Of a stretch of 64,000 nucleotides of DNA, positions 43,196-51,650 are shown piece by piece (within the stretch, counting starts at the first letter, position 1; each line of letters opens with the position of its first letter). Source of the DNA: Crystallibacter degradans (GTDB lineage: Bacteria; Actinomycetota; Actinomycetes; Actinomycetales; Micrococcaceae); assembly GCF_012952295.1 (NCBI RefSeq), contig NZ_JABBCH010000006.1:124001-188000 (forward strand), written 5' to 3'. Under the pieces are notes generated by a model. That model was not told the origin of the DNA, did no database searches, and saw nothing but the letters and a program-made list of their open reading frames with translations. A program made the position numbers and the translations under genes.

Positions 43196-43636
43196 ATGGC
43201 TGAGCAGCATAAGAGGCTTCCCTTCGACCCCCGCAGGTCTCCCGGCGAACTGCTGGAGCCGCTCCGGCGCTTGTTCGATACGGAAATGGAGTCCTCTTCG
43301 GGCATCCGGGTCGAGGAGTTCGTGGACGGCGAGACCATGGTGGTGCGCGCCGAACTGCCGGGCATCGACCCGGACCAGGACGTGGACGTTTCCGTGTCGG
43401 ACGGCGTCCTGCACATCAAGGCCGAGCGCCGGGAACAGACGGAACACCGGGACAAGGACAGTTACCGCTCGGAGTTCAGGTACGGCTCGTTCACCCGGGA
43501 CGTCACGTTGCCCGATGGCGTGAACGCGGACGACATCAACGCCACCTATCGCGACGGCGTACTGGAAGTTCGGACGCCGATGCCGCCCAAGCCGGCAAGC
43601 GCTCCAGCCCGCAAGGTGCAGATCAACCGCGGATGA
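43196..43636 (+). CDS. Hsp20/alpha-crystallin small heat-shock protein
   Basis: A 146-residue chaperone. The alpha-crystallin domain (about 36-130) has IRVEEFVDGETMVVRAELPG, VSDGVLHIKAERRE and the final GVLEVRTPMPPK. It holds unfolded proteins in large oligomers. The ATG at 43196 has AAAGGACACGGCC. In mycobacteria hspX belongs to the DosR regulon; I found no convincing DevR box directly upstream here. Confidence 0.92.
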   Translation: MAEQHKRLPFDPRRSPGELLEPLRRLFDTEMESSSGIRVEEFVDGETMVVRAELPGIDPDQDVDVSVSDGVLHIKAERREQTEHRDKDSYRSEFRYGSFTRDVTLPDGVNADDINATYRDGVLEVRTPMPPKPASAPARKVQINRG

Positions 43637-43662
43637 GTTAAAAGTCTCGCGTGAGTTAAAAG
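43634..43662 (+). repeat. 18-base-period direct repeat at the Hsp20 3' end
   Basis: TGAGTTAAAAG occurs at 43634-43644 (beginning with the stop codon) and at 43652-43662. It sits directly before the terminator hairpin. Confidence 0.6.
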
Positions 43663-43698
43663 CGAAGACCCCCGCCAGTCTCGGAGCGGGGGTCTTCG
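43663..43698 (+). terminator. Strong G+C hairpin after hsp20
   Basis: Arms CGAAGACCCCCGC and GCGGGGGTCTTCG form a perfect 13-base stem with a ten-base loop, 27 bases after the Hsp20 stop. No T-tract, but size and location fit an actinobacterial terminator. Confidence 0.8.
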
Positions 43699-43911
43699 GG
43701 CGTCCCCGGGCGGATGAATGGGGGAAAGCATCCGGTCCGGGAGCGGCCAATATCTTGGGGGAAGATAATCGCGGCCAGCTGTGCCGTGTACAGTCTGCCA
43801 ATCCACCGCACACAATGGTGAATCGTTTGTTACAAACCACGTAATGTTGCGCGTTTGGCCCAATCTTGCCCGATTCCCCCATCCCGCTCGTCCACGGGAG
43901 AAGATCGAGAA

Positions 43912-45588
43912 GTGGCAAACGTAGATCAAGAAACTTCAGAACAGCCGACGGCGGATCGACTGCGGGACATCGCCGAGCGCTCCTTCGGCATGGAGACCCT
44001 CCGCGAGGGCCAGCTTGAAGCCATGGAGGCAGCCGTTGGCGGCAGGGACGTTCTCGCCGTCATGCCCACCGGGCACGGAAAGTCGGCCGTGTACCAGGTG
44101 CCGGGCGTGGCAATGCCGGGTACCGCCGTCGTTGTTTCGCCCCTTTTGGCACTCCAGCGCGACCAGGTGGACGCCATCAACGCGGACCTGCAGGCGGAGC
44201 GGGCCTTCGCCATCAACTCGCAGGTGCGGGCCAAGGCCGAGCGGGCCGCGTGGGAGGCGCTGGAGAACGGGGAGGCGAAGTTCATTTTCCTGGCGCCCGA
44301 GCAGTTAGCGCGCGAGGAGACCATGGCGCGGCTCGCCAAGCAGGACATCAGCCTGTTTGTGGTGGACGAGGCGCACTGCATCTCGTCGTGGGGCCATGAT
44401 TTCCGGCCGGACTATCTCACCCTGACCGCGGTGGTGAAGCGGCTGGGCCATCCACCGGTGATCGCGCTGACCGCCACCGCCTCGCCGCAGACCCGCAACG
44501 AGATTGTCGACCGGCTGGGCATGCGCGATCCGCACACCTTTGTGCACAGTTTTGACCGGCCCAACCTAAACCTGAGCGTGCAGCGCCACCACGAGGAACG
44601 CAGCAAGCAGGACGCCGTGCTGGAGGAGCTCGCGGAGCTCCAGGGACCGGGGCTGCTCTACGCCGCCACGCGCAAGGACACCGAGTTCTACGCCGCGGAG
44701 CTCGCCGAGCGCGGACTGCGGACGGACGCCTACCACGCCGGCCGCAAGGCCTCGGAGCGGAAGGACATCCATGAGCGCTTCCACGCCAACGAGGTGGACG
44801 TCGTGGTGGCCACCACCGCGTTCGGCATGGGGATCGACAAGCCGGACGTGCGGTTTGTGGTGCACGCGGACATCACCGACTCGCTGGACAGCTACTACCA
44901 GGAGATCGGCCGGGCCGGGCGGGACGGCGAGCCCGCCCGCGCCGTGCTGCACTACCGCTCCGAGGACCTGGGGATGCAGCGGTTCTTTGTCGGCGGCACC
45001 CCGGCCGAAGAGGACCTGGCCGCGGTGTTCGAGGCCGTCCGGGACCACTCCCCCATCCGCGCCGCCGGCCTGCGCGAACACACCGGCCTGACGCCACGAA
45101 AACAGACCCGGGTGCTGAACCTGCTCGAGCACAGCGGCAGCATCGCGGTGAACCGCAGGGGTTACCGCGCCGTCGGCTCCGTCAGTGCCGAGGAAGCGGT
45201 GGAGAAGGCCCTGGCCGAATCGGAATCGCGCCGGCTGATCGATAAGTCCCGGATTGAAATGGCGCGCGGCTACGCCGAGACGGACACCTGCCGGCGGGAC
45301 TGGCTCCTCAACTACTTCGGCGAGGAGACGGACGGCTACTGCGGCAACTGCGACAACTGCGAAGAGGGCTCCCGGGCCGAGGCGGAGGCGCACGAGGCCG
45401 CCATGCCGGAGGGCTACGAGATCCAGCGGCCGGTCACGCACCGCGAGTGGGGCCACGGCATTGTCATGGGGACCCAGCCGGACCGCATCACCGTGCTCTT
45501 CGACTCGGTGGGCTACCGGGATCTGGCTTTGAAGGCAATCGAGGAAGATGAGGGACTGCTGACGTACGACGGCGGCGGCGCGGCTTAG
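43912..45588 (+). CDS. recQ-like: RecQ family ATP-dependent DNA helicase
   Basis: A 558-residue 3'-5' helicase. SF2 motifs: MPTGHGKSAVYQ (I), VVDEAHCISSWGHDFRP (II, DEAH), ALTATAS (III), TTAFGMGIDKPDVRFVVH (V) and QEIGRAGRDGEP (VI). A zinc region (CRRDWLLNYFGEE then CGNCDNC) follows. There is no HRDC domain; instead the C-terminus has a small domain with REWGHGIVMG and ITVLFDSVGYRDL, typical of many actinobacterial RecQ proteins. GTG start at 43912. Confidence 0.9.
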   Translation: MANVDQETSEQPTADRLRDIAERSFGMETLREGQLEAMEAAVGGRDVLAVMPTGHGKSAVYQVPGVAMPGTAVVVSPLLALQRDQVDAINADLQAERAFAINSQVRAKAERAAWEALENGEAKFIFLAPEQLAREETMARLAKQDISLFVVDEAHCISSWGHDFRPDYLTLTAVVKRLGHPPVIALTATASPQTRNEIVDRLGMRDPHTFVHSFDRPNLNLSVQRHHEERSKQDAVLEELAELQGPGLLYAATRKDTEFYAAELAERGLRTDAYHAGRKASERKDIHERFHANEVDVVVATTAFGMGIDKPDVRFVVHADITDSLDSYYQEIGRAGRDGEPARAVLHYRSEDLGMQRFFVGGTPAEEDLAAVFEAVRDHSPIRAAGLREHTGLTPRKQTRVLNLLEHSGSIAVNRRGYRAVGSVSAEEAVEKALAESESRRLIDKSRIEMARGYAETDTCRRDWLLNYFGEETDGYCGNCDNCEEGSRAEAEAHEAAMPEGYEIQRPVTHREWGHGIVMGTQPDRITVLFDSVGYRDLALKAIEEDEGLLTYDGGGAA

Positions 45589-45605
45589 TTACGCCGGCTC
45601 GCCTA

Positions 45606-46388
45606 TCAGCTGGCCTGTCGGGCGCCGACAGGCAGAGAGTGGCTTCTCTCCGCGGACCGGGGCACAGTTACCAGCAGGTCGGCCAGGCCCCGGGAAGGTG
45701 CAACGCCAAGTTCTTCGCGGTACCGGGAGCTGAAGTCCTTGTACCCGCGCAAGGCTTCGGCGTAGTTCCCTTCCGCCAACTGTGCCTGCATAGCCAGCCG
45801 TTGGGCCTCTTCATTGAGTGGATCGATTTCCATCGCGGAACGGGCTGCTTCGACGGCGCCGTACATGTCCTCCAGCCGGAAAAGTCTCCAGGCCAGCTGC
45901 TGAAGGGCTTGCGTGCGTACGCTGCGCCATTCGTCCTGCGCTTCCACTACCCAGTCGTCATACCAGCCAGGCAAGAATTCACCGTGGCACAGCAGGTGGC
46001 TGCAGGCGATGGCCGCGGCGCCTTCGATTTCCAAGGTTCCGCTCAGCTGCTGCCGGAGTTCCTGGACATCCACCCGGACGTCCGGTGCCAGGCCGACCCG
46101 GCCGAATTCGGCAACCAGGACGCCCGGCAAGTCCCGGGATACCTGGCACAAACTGATGCGCAACGATCCTGAAGCCTGCTTTTTGCTGGCCTCCGGCCAT
46201 AGTATGCGTGCCGCAGTGGAACGTGGCATTGGTCCTTGGAATGCCAGCAGGGCGATCAGGCGCTGCTCGCGTCGTGAGGGTATGTGGTCAACCATGCCGC
46301 GCCGCAAGCGCCAGCAGCCGATCAGCCCCAGACTCCACTGTTCCTCATCACTGACGCTACCGTTTGGTCCTATGCCGAAGATGTCCAT
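45606..46388 (-). CDS. SARP-like BTAD transcriptional regulator
   Basis: A 260-residue regulator of the AfsR/SARP class without ATPase or TPR extension. An OmpR-like winged-helix N-terminus (SLGLIGCWRLRRG, SRREQRLIALLAF, ARILWPEASKKQASGSLR) is followed by a BTAD helical domain (CHGEFLPGWYDDWV, LARR-like repeats, NEEAQRLAMQAQLAEGNYAEALRGYKDF). The ATG at 46388 has GGGAG. SARPs usually activate nearby genes; the divergent His/Tyr-rich secreted protein is the nearest candidate. Confidence 0.82.
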   Translation of the reverse strand: MDIFGIGPNGSVSDEEQWSLGLIGCWRLRRGMVDHIPSRREQRLIALLAFQGPMPRSTAARILWPEASKKQASGSLRISLCQVSRDLPGVLVAEFGRVGLAPDVRVDVQELRQQLSGTLEIEGAAAIACSHLLCHGEFLPGWYDDWVVEAQDEWRSVRTQALQQLAWRLFRLEDMYGAVEAARSAMEIDPLNEEAQRLAMQAQLAEGNYAEALRGYKDFSSRYREELGVAPSRGLADLLVTVPRSAERSHSLPVGARQAS

Positions 46389-46643
46389 ATCCGCTCCCGA
46401 GGTCCGATTAGATGCTGGACCAGAATGCGCTTGCAACAGCTCCGGCGGCGTCCACCGCAGGGCGCAAAACCGCCGTACTTCCCGGGATGCACCCGGTACC
46501 GCCAGGGGCATCGCACTACACCTGCAGATGTAGCGCGCGAACCAACTTGCAGATGGATCCGCCGAATGCCCTGCCGAAGCGAAACTGATGGCGTACCCCG
46601 ATGGGACGCAACGAATCAGCCAAGACATGCAGGAGCAAAACCA

Positions 46644-47225
46644 ATGTTCGCTAAGAAGAACTCCGGTAACGGAGCAGCATCAGTACGCAGCAAGGGCACG
46701 CTGGTCAAGGCAGCCACCACTGCCGCGGGCCTGGCCATCGCCGCATCGGCCGTGCCGCTTGCCCTCGCTGGCCCGGCTCAGGCAAACGTCGCCGCCCAAA
46801 CTGCAGCCGTCACGCAGAGCCAGGGCCACCACGGCTACAAGTACGGGTGCGAGGTGGAACCGATGAAGCCGAAGGTTTACTACAAGAAGCACAAGGACCA
46901 CCACGGCAACTACTACAAGAAGGCCCACCACATCGACTACAAGGTCAAGGTCCATTGCGAAGATGGCTACTGGATCGATCTGCACCAGAAGACCTGGAAG
47001 AAGGGCCACGGCGGCGACGAGTACATGGGCGGATGGAAGCACAAGGACAAGTTCGACCATGAAGGCTACGAAACTTACACCGTGCGGTACGGCGCCCCGG
47101 ACCATTACAAGCATGGCGAGAAGGTCTACCACAGCGTGAACTACAGGACGCACAAGCACGGTTATGACTGGTCCAAGTGGTACGGCTGGGAGAAGAGCCA
47201 CTACGAGTACATCTACAAGTACTAA
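46644..47225 (+). CDS. Secreted His/Lys/Tyr-rich protein
   Basis: A 193-residue precursor with a long Tat/Sec-like signal region (hydrophobic core about 22-42, AQA cleavage near 48). By my count the mature part has 18 His and 21 Tyr, with many Lys and Trp and only two Cys (GCEVEP and VHCEDG). It has no recognisable domain. The composition suggests metal binding, polyanion binding or an adhesive/structural role; none is shown. AGGAG precedes the ATG. It is divergent from the SARP-like regulator and ends at a strong terminator. Confidence 0.78.
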   Translation: MFAKKNSGNGAASVRSKGTLVKAATTAAGLAIAASAVPLALAGPAQANVAAQTAAVTQSQGHHGYKYGCEVEPMKPKVYYKKHKDHHGNYYKKAHHIDYKVKVHCEDGYWIDLHQKTWKKGHGGDEYMGGWKHKDKFDHEGYETYTVRYGAPDHYKHGEKVYHSVNYRTHKHGYDWSKWYGWEKSHYEYIYKY

Positions 47226-47245
47226 CCCGTCAAGATCGCGCCATC

Positions 47246-47296
47246 AGGAACACCGGGTGCCCGGAAGCCCACAGCTTCCGGGCACGTGGTGTTCCT
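47246..47296. terminator. Long bidirectional terminator hairpin
   Basis: Central arms GTGCCCGGAAGC and GCTTCCGGGCAC are extended by AGGAACACC and GGTGTTCCT, giving more than 20 paired bases. Lies between two converging genes and touches the stop of the PLP enzyme gene. Confidence 0.88.
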
Positions 47297-48581
47297 AAAA
47301 GAACGTCTCGATCAGCCGGGCAACCTTGGCGCTGGCCCCAGGGGTGAAGCTCTCAACCGCGGGGATGAGCCGCCATTTGTCGAACATGGTGCACGGGTGT
47401 GAGAGCCCCAGCACCACCAGGTCCCCCACGCCGGGCTCGGCGCCGTCGGCCGTCCGCAGGAACGAGTGCTGGTCATTCATCCCGCTCACGGTAGCCCCGC
47501 GCAGGTCGGAAGTCTGACCTGTTGTCCGGGATACGGCGGTCAGCGGGATGGGGAAGCCCTCGTCGTAGGGAAAGTCCCGCTTGCCGCCGTCGAGCAGGGC
47601 CAGCCCGGGCTCTGGCTGGGACAGCACCCGGCAGACGGCGCGGGCTGCCGGCACCAGTGTCTCGTCACCAGTGGACGCGCGGTCCGGGTCGAAGGGTGAC
47701 AGCGCATGGTAGATCCCGTGGTCATGGGTGATGTAGGCGCCGGACCTCAGGACGTACCGCGCCGTGTCGGACTTCCGCGCCTGCGCGAACAGCTCACTCA
47801 CGACGTCGGGATAGTTGCTGCCGCCGCACGTCACCAGCACGTCGCCGTCGTCGTACAGGTGGCCGATCCGCTGGTGCAGCTCCAACAGATCAGAAACGTA
47901 CCGGTGGAGGAAGTCCAGCGTCGCCGTGTCCCGGTCGTGCCCGAGCGCCCCCTCGTAGCCGGCCACCCCGGCCAGCCGCAGAACCGGTGACGCGGCAACC
48001 GCTTCGGCGAGCGCAACCGCCTCGTCCACACTGCGGCAGCCGGTCCGCCCACCCGGCGCACCGAGCTCCACCAGCACGGACAGCGGCCGGGCCAGCGAGA
48101 CCCCGGCCAGGGCTTCTTCGGCAAGGGCGATGGCAGCGGGATTGTCGAGCCAGGACCAGATGGAACACTCGGGATCCGCAAGCTCCCCGGCGACCCAGCG
48201 GATCGCATTGGGGTCCGTGAGCTGGTTGGCCAGCAGGAGCGCGTTGAAAGACCGCGCCCGCCCCACCCGCAGCTGGCTGGGATTGGCCACGGTGATGCCG
48301 GTGGCGCCGGCGTCGAGCTGCTGCTGCCAGAGCTGCGGCGCCATGGTGGTCTTGCCGTGCGGCATCAGTTCCAGGTCCCGCTCGCCCAGCCAGCCGGCCA
48401 TGAACGCAACATTGTGCGCCAGGGCTTCCTCGTCCAGGACCAGCAAGGGAGTCCAGAAATCCGCCAGGTCCGGACCGGCCGCGACGTACTCCTCCACGGC
48501 CCGGCCGGCCGCGCTGCCGGGCAGTCCCTTGTCGTCCGCGCTGATCGTCCGGGTCTGCTGTACCTGCTGCGGTGGGTTCAA
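47295..48581 (-). CDS. PLP-dependent amino acid deaminase/aldolase-like enzyme
   Basis: A 428-residue enzyme with a fold-type III (alanine-racemase-like) barrel. The PLP lysine is in ELMPHGKTTMAP. A C-terminal D-serine dehydratase-like domain has the metal-site motif LSHPCTMFDKW. Families with this architecture include D-threonine aldolase, D-serine dehydratase and D-amino acid deaminases; the substrate cannot be decided here. The TTG at 48581 (GGCGGGG upstream) is preferred over longer frames that run into an inverted repeat. Confidence 0.8.
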   Translation of the reverse strand: MNPPQQVQQTRTISADDKGLPGSAAGRAVEEYVAAGPDLADFWTPLLVLDEEALAHNVAFMAGWLGERDLELMPHGKTTMAPQLWQQQLDAGATGITVANPSQLRVGRARSFNALLLANQLTDPNAIRWVAGELADPECSIWSWLDNPAAIALAEEALAGVSLARPLSVLVELGAPGGRTGCRSVDEAVALAEAVAASPVLRLAGVAGYEGALGHDRDTATLDFLHRYVSDLLELHQRIGHLYDDGDVLVTCGGSNYPDVVSELFAQARKSDTARYVLRSGAYITHDHGIYHALSPFDPDRASTGDETLVPAARAVCRVLSQPEPGLALLDGGKRDFPYDEGFPIPLTAVSRTTGQTSDLRGATVSGMNDQHSFLRTADGAEPGVGDLVVLGLSHPCTMFDKWRLIPAVESFTPGASAKVARLIETFF

Positions 48582-48602
48582 CGTCGCCCCGCCTTTCGTC
48601 GT

Positions 48603-48642
48603 CGTCGTTAGAATTTTCTTCCAGCGTAGTGGGCTAACGACG
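48603..48642. promoter_or_regulatory. Inverted repeat upstream of the PLP enzyme gene
   Basis: CGTCGTTAG (48603-48611) and CTAACGACG (48634-48642) are perfect 9-base arms separated by 22 A/T-richer bases, 22-61 bases upstream of the PLP enzyme start. It may be a spaced operator around the promoter. Confidence 0.4.
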
Positions 48643-48662
48643 GCGGGGGTCACGTTTGCGGT

Positions 48663-49598
48663 TTAGTCGCCTACCGCTTCGCGGCCGCGGCGCACAATCA
48701 GCGGATCCGGCTCGTAAACCACTGAGGTGTCCTTGTCCTCATAGTCGAACTGGTTGAGGAAAAAGCGCATGGCGTTGATCCGCCCGCGCTTCTTGTCATT
48801 GGACTTGATGGTGGTCCACGGGGCGTGGTCCGTATCGGTGCGCAGGAACGTGTCTTCCTTCGCCTGTGTGTAGTCCTCCCACCGGTCCAGGGAGGCAAGA
48901 TCCATCGGCGAGAGCTTCCACCGCCGCACCGGATCGATCTGGCGGATCGCGAAACGGGTGCGCTGTTCGTGCCGCGTCACCGAGAACCAGAACTTGGTGA
49001 GGTGGACGCCGGAATTCACCAGCATCCGTTCAAAGACCGGTGCCTGCGCCATGAAGGTCTCGTATTCCTCGGGGCTGCAAAACTCCATCACGCGCTCTAC
49101 GTTGGCGCGGTTGTACCAGGAGCGGTCGAACATCACGATCTCTCCGATGGTGGGCAGATGGTGGACGTAGCGCTGGAAATACCATTGGCCCGCTTCCCGG
49201 TCCGATGGTTTTCCCAGCGCCACCGTTCGGGCTGCCCGGGGGTTCAGATGCTCTGTGAAGCGCTTGATCGTACCGCCCTTGCCGGCGGCGTCGCGGCCTT
49301 CGAAAACGATTACGTGCTTGAGGTCATGGTCCTGGCTCCAGTACTGGAACTTCAGCAGTTCCACCTGCAGCCGGTACTTCTCCAGCTCGTACTCGTCGCG
49401 GGACATCCGCTCGTCGTACGGGTAGTCCTCCCGCCACGTCTCCACGGCCGAACCGCCAGGGTCGATGAGCTCCGGGTCCTCGCCTTGGCCGCCCCGCACC
49501 GAGTAACCCAGCTCCACCAACTGGTCGATGGCCTCGCGCAGGTTCTCCCTGACCCATCCTTGGTCTCCGATCGACCACTGTGCGTCGTCCTGAGTCAT
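48663..49598 (-). CDS. ppk2: Polyphosphate kinase 2 (PPK2)
   Basis: A 311-residue PPK2-family kinase that transfers phosphate between polyphosphate and nucleotides. Walker A: FEGRDAAGKGGTIKRF; Walker B/lid: VMFDRSWYNRANVERVM and the late WTTIKSNDKKRGRINAM. Full-length class I-type domain, with an N-terminal extension of about 80 residues. The ATG at 49598 has GGAG seven bases upstream. It lies 81 bases upstream of the PLP enzyme start on the same strand. Confidence 0.92.
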   Translation of the reverse strand: MTQDDAQWSIGDQGWVRENLREAIDQLVELGYSVRGGQGEDPELIDPGGSAVETWREDYPYDERMSRDEYELEKYRLQVELLKFQYWSQDHDLKHVIVFEGRDAAGKGGTIKRFTEHLNPRAARTVALGKPSDREAGQWYFQRYVHHLPTIGEIVMFDRSWYNRANVERVMEFCSPEEYETFMAQAPVFERMLVNSGVHLTKFWFSVTRHEQRTRFAIRQIDPVRRWKLSPMDLASLDRWEDYTQAKEDTFLRTDTDHAPWTTIKSNDKKRGRINAMRFFLNQFDYEDKDTSVVYEPDPLIVRRGREAVGD

Positions 49599-49718
49599 CC
49601 CGGCACTCCTTCCGGCTCGCGGATTCACGGCAGTCTAACAACGCCGGGTGAACGGCCGGTGCACTCGCTGCGCCTGCCCGCGGCGATCGCGCGGCGGGCG
49701 GCGTGATGGAATTAGGGG

Positions 49719-50366
49719 ATGGAGACAACGCAGCCGCTCACCGCAGGCCGACGCCGATACGCGGCGGCTGCCATGGCCGGCGCCGTGATCTACGCCGTGG
49801 TGGATGTTGTCCTTCACCTGCTGCCGCCGCACTACAACCCAATCAGCGACGCCGAAAGCAACCTCGCGGTGGGTCCGTTCGGCTGGATCATGAACCTCAA
49901 TTTCCTCGGCCGCGCCGTTATGACTTTCTGCGTGATCGCAGCGATCAGCCGGACAGGGCCGGCGACGGGGCTGCGGCGCACCGGCTCTTGGCTCCTGGGC
50001 ATCGGAGGCGTGTGTTCCGGGGTGCTGGCATTCTTTTCGGCCGACGTCCTTGCTGCCGGCGCATCCGGTCTGCGGGTTTCCACCACCGAAGGCACCATCC
50101 ACCTTTACGTCGCAGCCTTCGGGTTCCTCGCCGCGTTGGCGGCCTTCGTCCTGCTGACCCTGTGGATTCGAACCAGCACGAACCTGCGCAACGCGTATCC
50201 GGCCGCATTGGCCTTCACCCTGCTCGCCGGCGCAGGACTCGCGTCCCTTGGCCTGGCTATCGGCTTTGCACCGGAACTGCTCGGTTTGGCGGAGCGGATC
50301 TGTCTAGTCGGCATCCTCGGCTGGGCTTTCGCCGTCGCCGCCGCTATCCGCCGGTCCGACCCCTGA
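49719..50366 (+). CDS. DUF998 membrane protein
   Basis: A 215-residue protein with six helices. The loop PPHYNPISDAESNLAVGPFG after helix 1 is the DUF998 signature (NPxSDxES). Function unknown. It is divergent from ppk2 and starts a short rightward pair with the MFS gene. Confidence 0.82.
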   Translation: METTQPLTAGRRRYAAAAMAGAVIYAVVDVVLHLLPPHYNPISDAESNLAVGPFGWIMNLNFLGRAVMTFCVIAAISRTGPATGLRRTGSWLLGIGGVCSGVLAFFSADVLAAGASGLRVSTTEGTIHLYVAAFGFLAALAAFVLLTLWIRTSTNLRNAYPAALAFTLLAGAGLASLGLAIGFAPELLGLAERICLVGILGWAFAVAAAIRRSDP

Positions 50367-50453
50367 TCGACCACGTGGATTGCGATGCCAATCTGCGACT
50401 GTGCATTACCTGCAAGATGTTCCACCACACAGTCGACCTGCAAGACTGGTCCG

Positions 50454-51650
50454 ATGAGAAGTTCCCGCGGTTTTATCGCCGGTTTGATCGTGCTCTGCCA
50501 AAGCTCCCAGTCCTTGGCATACGCAGGCATCGCGCTATTCCTTCCGCTGATCCGGACGGAACTTGGACTGACCTTTACCGAGTCCGGGTTGTTCGCCATT
50601 GCGACCACGGCCACTTATGCGGCGATGCAGATTCCCGCGGGATATCTGGCGGACCGGTTCGGCGCCAAGCGGGTATTCCTGATCGGCACCCTCGGGGTTA
50701 ATCTGACAGCCTTGGGTTTTGCGCTGCTGCCAACATTTGGCTGGCTACTTCTGGACCAGGCAGTATCCGGGATATTCCGGTCACTTATGTTCGCACCAGG
50801 CATGGTGCTGATGTCACGCCAGTTCCCGCCTGATCGCCGTGCCACTGCAATCGGATTGTTTGTGGCGCTGGGTTTCACTTCCAACATCTTCCTCAACACC
50901 CTCGGTCCGGTCTTGGTGGGCCCGCTTGGCTGGCGCAATCTGTTTCTCATCTTTGCCGCCATGGGACTGCTGTTCCTGGTCCTGTTCTGGAAGACGCCGG
51001 AGGCACCTGGCACCGGGCAGGACACCCGGCCCGTCCGGTTCCACGAGCTCGCGGCCCTCATACGAAAGCGCATTCTCTGGCTCTGCGCAGGCATCCAGTT
51101 CGTGCGCTTGGCAGTCACCGGTGGAACAGCGATGTGGCTGCCCACTTATCTCATCACGGACAAGGGCATGTCTCTGCAGGCCGCGGGGCTTGTCCTCGCT
51201 GCGGGCGCTCTGCTTTCTGCCCCGGCAAACTTCCTCGGCGGTTACATCGCGGACCGTTTCAACCGTCCCGTGGCGGTCATCTCCACAGCACTGGTGCTGA
51301 TCGGCGGAACGTTGCTGCTGATCGTCCAGGCCCAGTCCCCCGCCGCCCTGCTGGTCCTGGTGGCCGTTAACCAGTTCCTGGTTCAGATCTATTTCGGTCC
51401 GCTTTTCGACATTCCGGTCCGCGCACTCGGCCGCGAATTCGCCGGCACGATCAGTGGCTTCTCCAACTTCTGGGCGAACATCGGCGCCCTGTTCTCGCTG
51501 TACCTGCTCGGGTCGGCCAAGGACCTCCTTGGCTCGTTCGACGCCGGTTTCTTCCTCCTGGCGGGAATGTGTGCCGTGGCTATCCTCTTGGCCGTGCCAG
51601 TTTCGCGGCGAACAACGACGACGGTGATGCCCGCAAGTAACGCACGCTAG
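50454..51650 (+). CDS. Major facilitator superfamily transporter
   Basis: A 398-residue MFS permease with twelve predicted helices. The loop 2-3 motif AGYLADRFGAKRVFL is the classical MFS signature, and a second copy (GGYIADRFNRPVAV) lies between helices 8 and 9. The substrate is not identifiable. The ATG at 50454 puts the start just before helix 1; a longer frame from 50385 is unlikely. The stop overlaps the convergent LacI gene by four bases. Confidence 0.85.
   Translation: MRSSRGFIAGLIVLCQSSQSLAYAGIALFLPLIRTELGLTFTESGLFAIATTATYAAMQIPAGYLADRFGAKRVFLIGTLGVNLTALGFALLPTFGWLLLDQAVSGIFRSLMFAPGMVLMSRQFPPDRRATAIGLFVALGFTSNIFLNTLGPVLVGPLGWRNLFLIFAAMGLLFLVLFWKTPEAPGTGQDTRPVRFHELAALIRKRILWLCAGIQFVRLAVTGGTAMWLPTYLITDKGMSLQAAGLVLAAGALLSAPANFLGGYIADRFNRPVAVISTALVLIGGTLLLIVQAQSPAALLVLVAVNQFLVQIYFGPLFDIPVRALGREFAGTISGFSNFWANIGALFSLYLLGSAKDLLGSFDAGFFLLAGMCAVAILLAVPVSRRTTTTVMPASNAR

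Noticed and set aside
43546-43929. 127-codon minus frame between Hsp20 and RecQ
   Set aside because: Overlaps the Hsp20 end and terminator and has no domain or convincing start.
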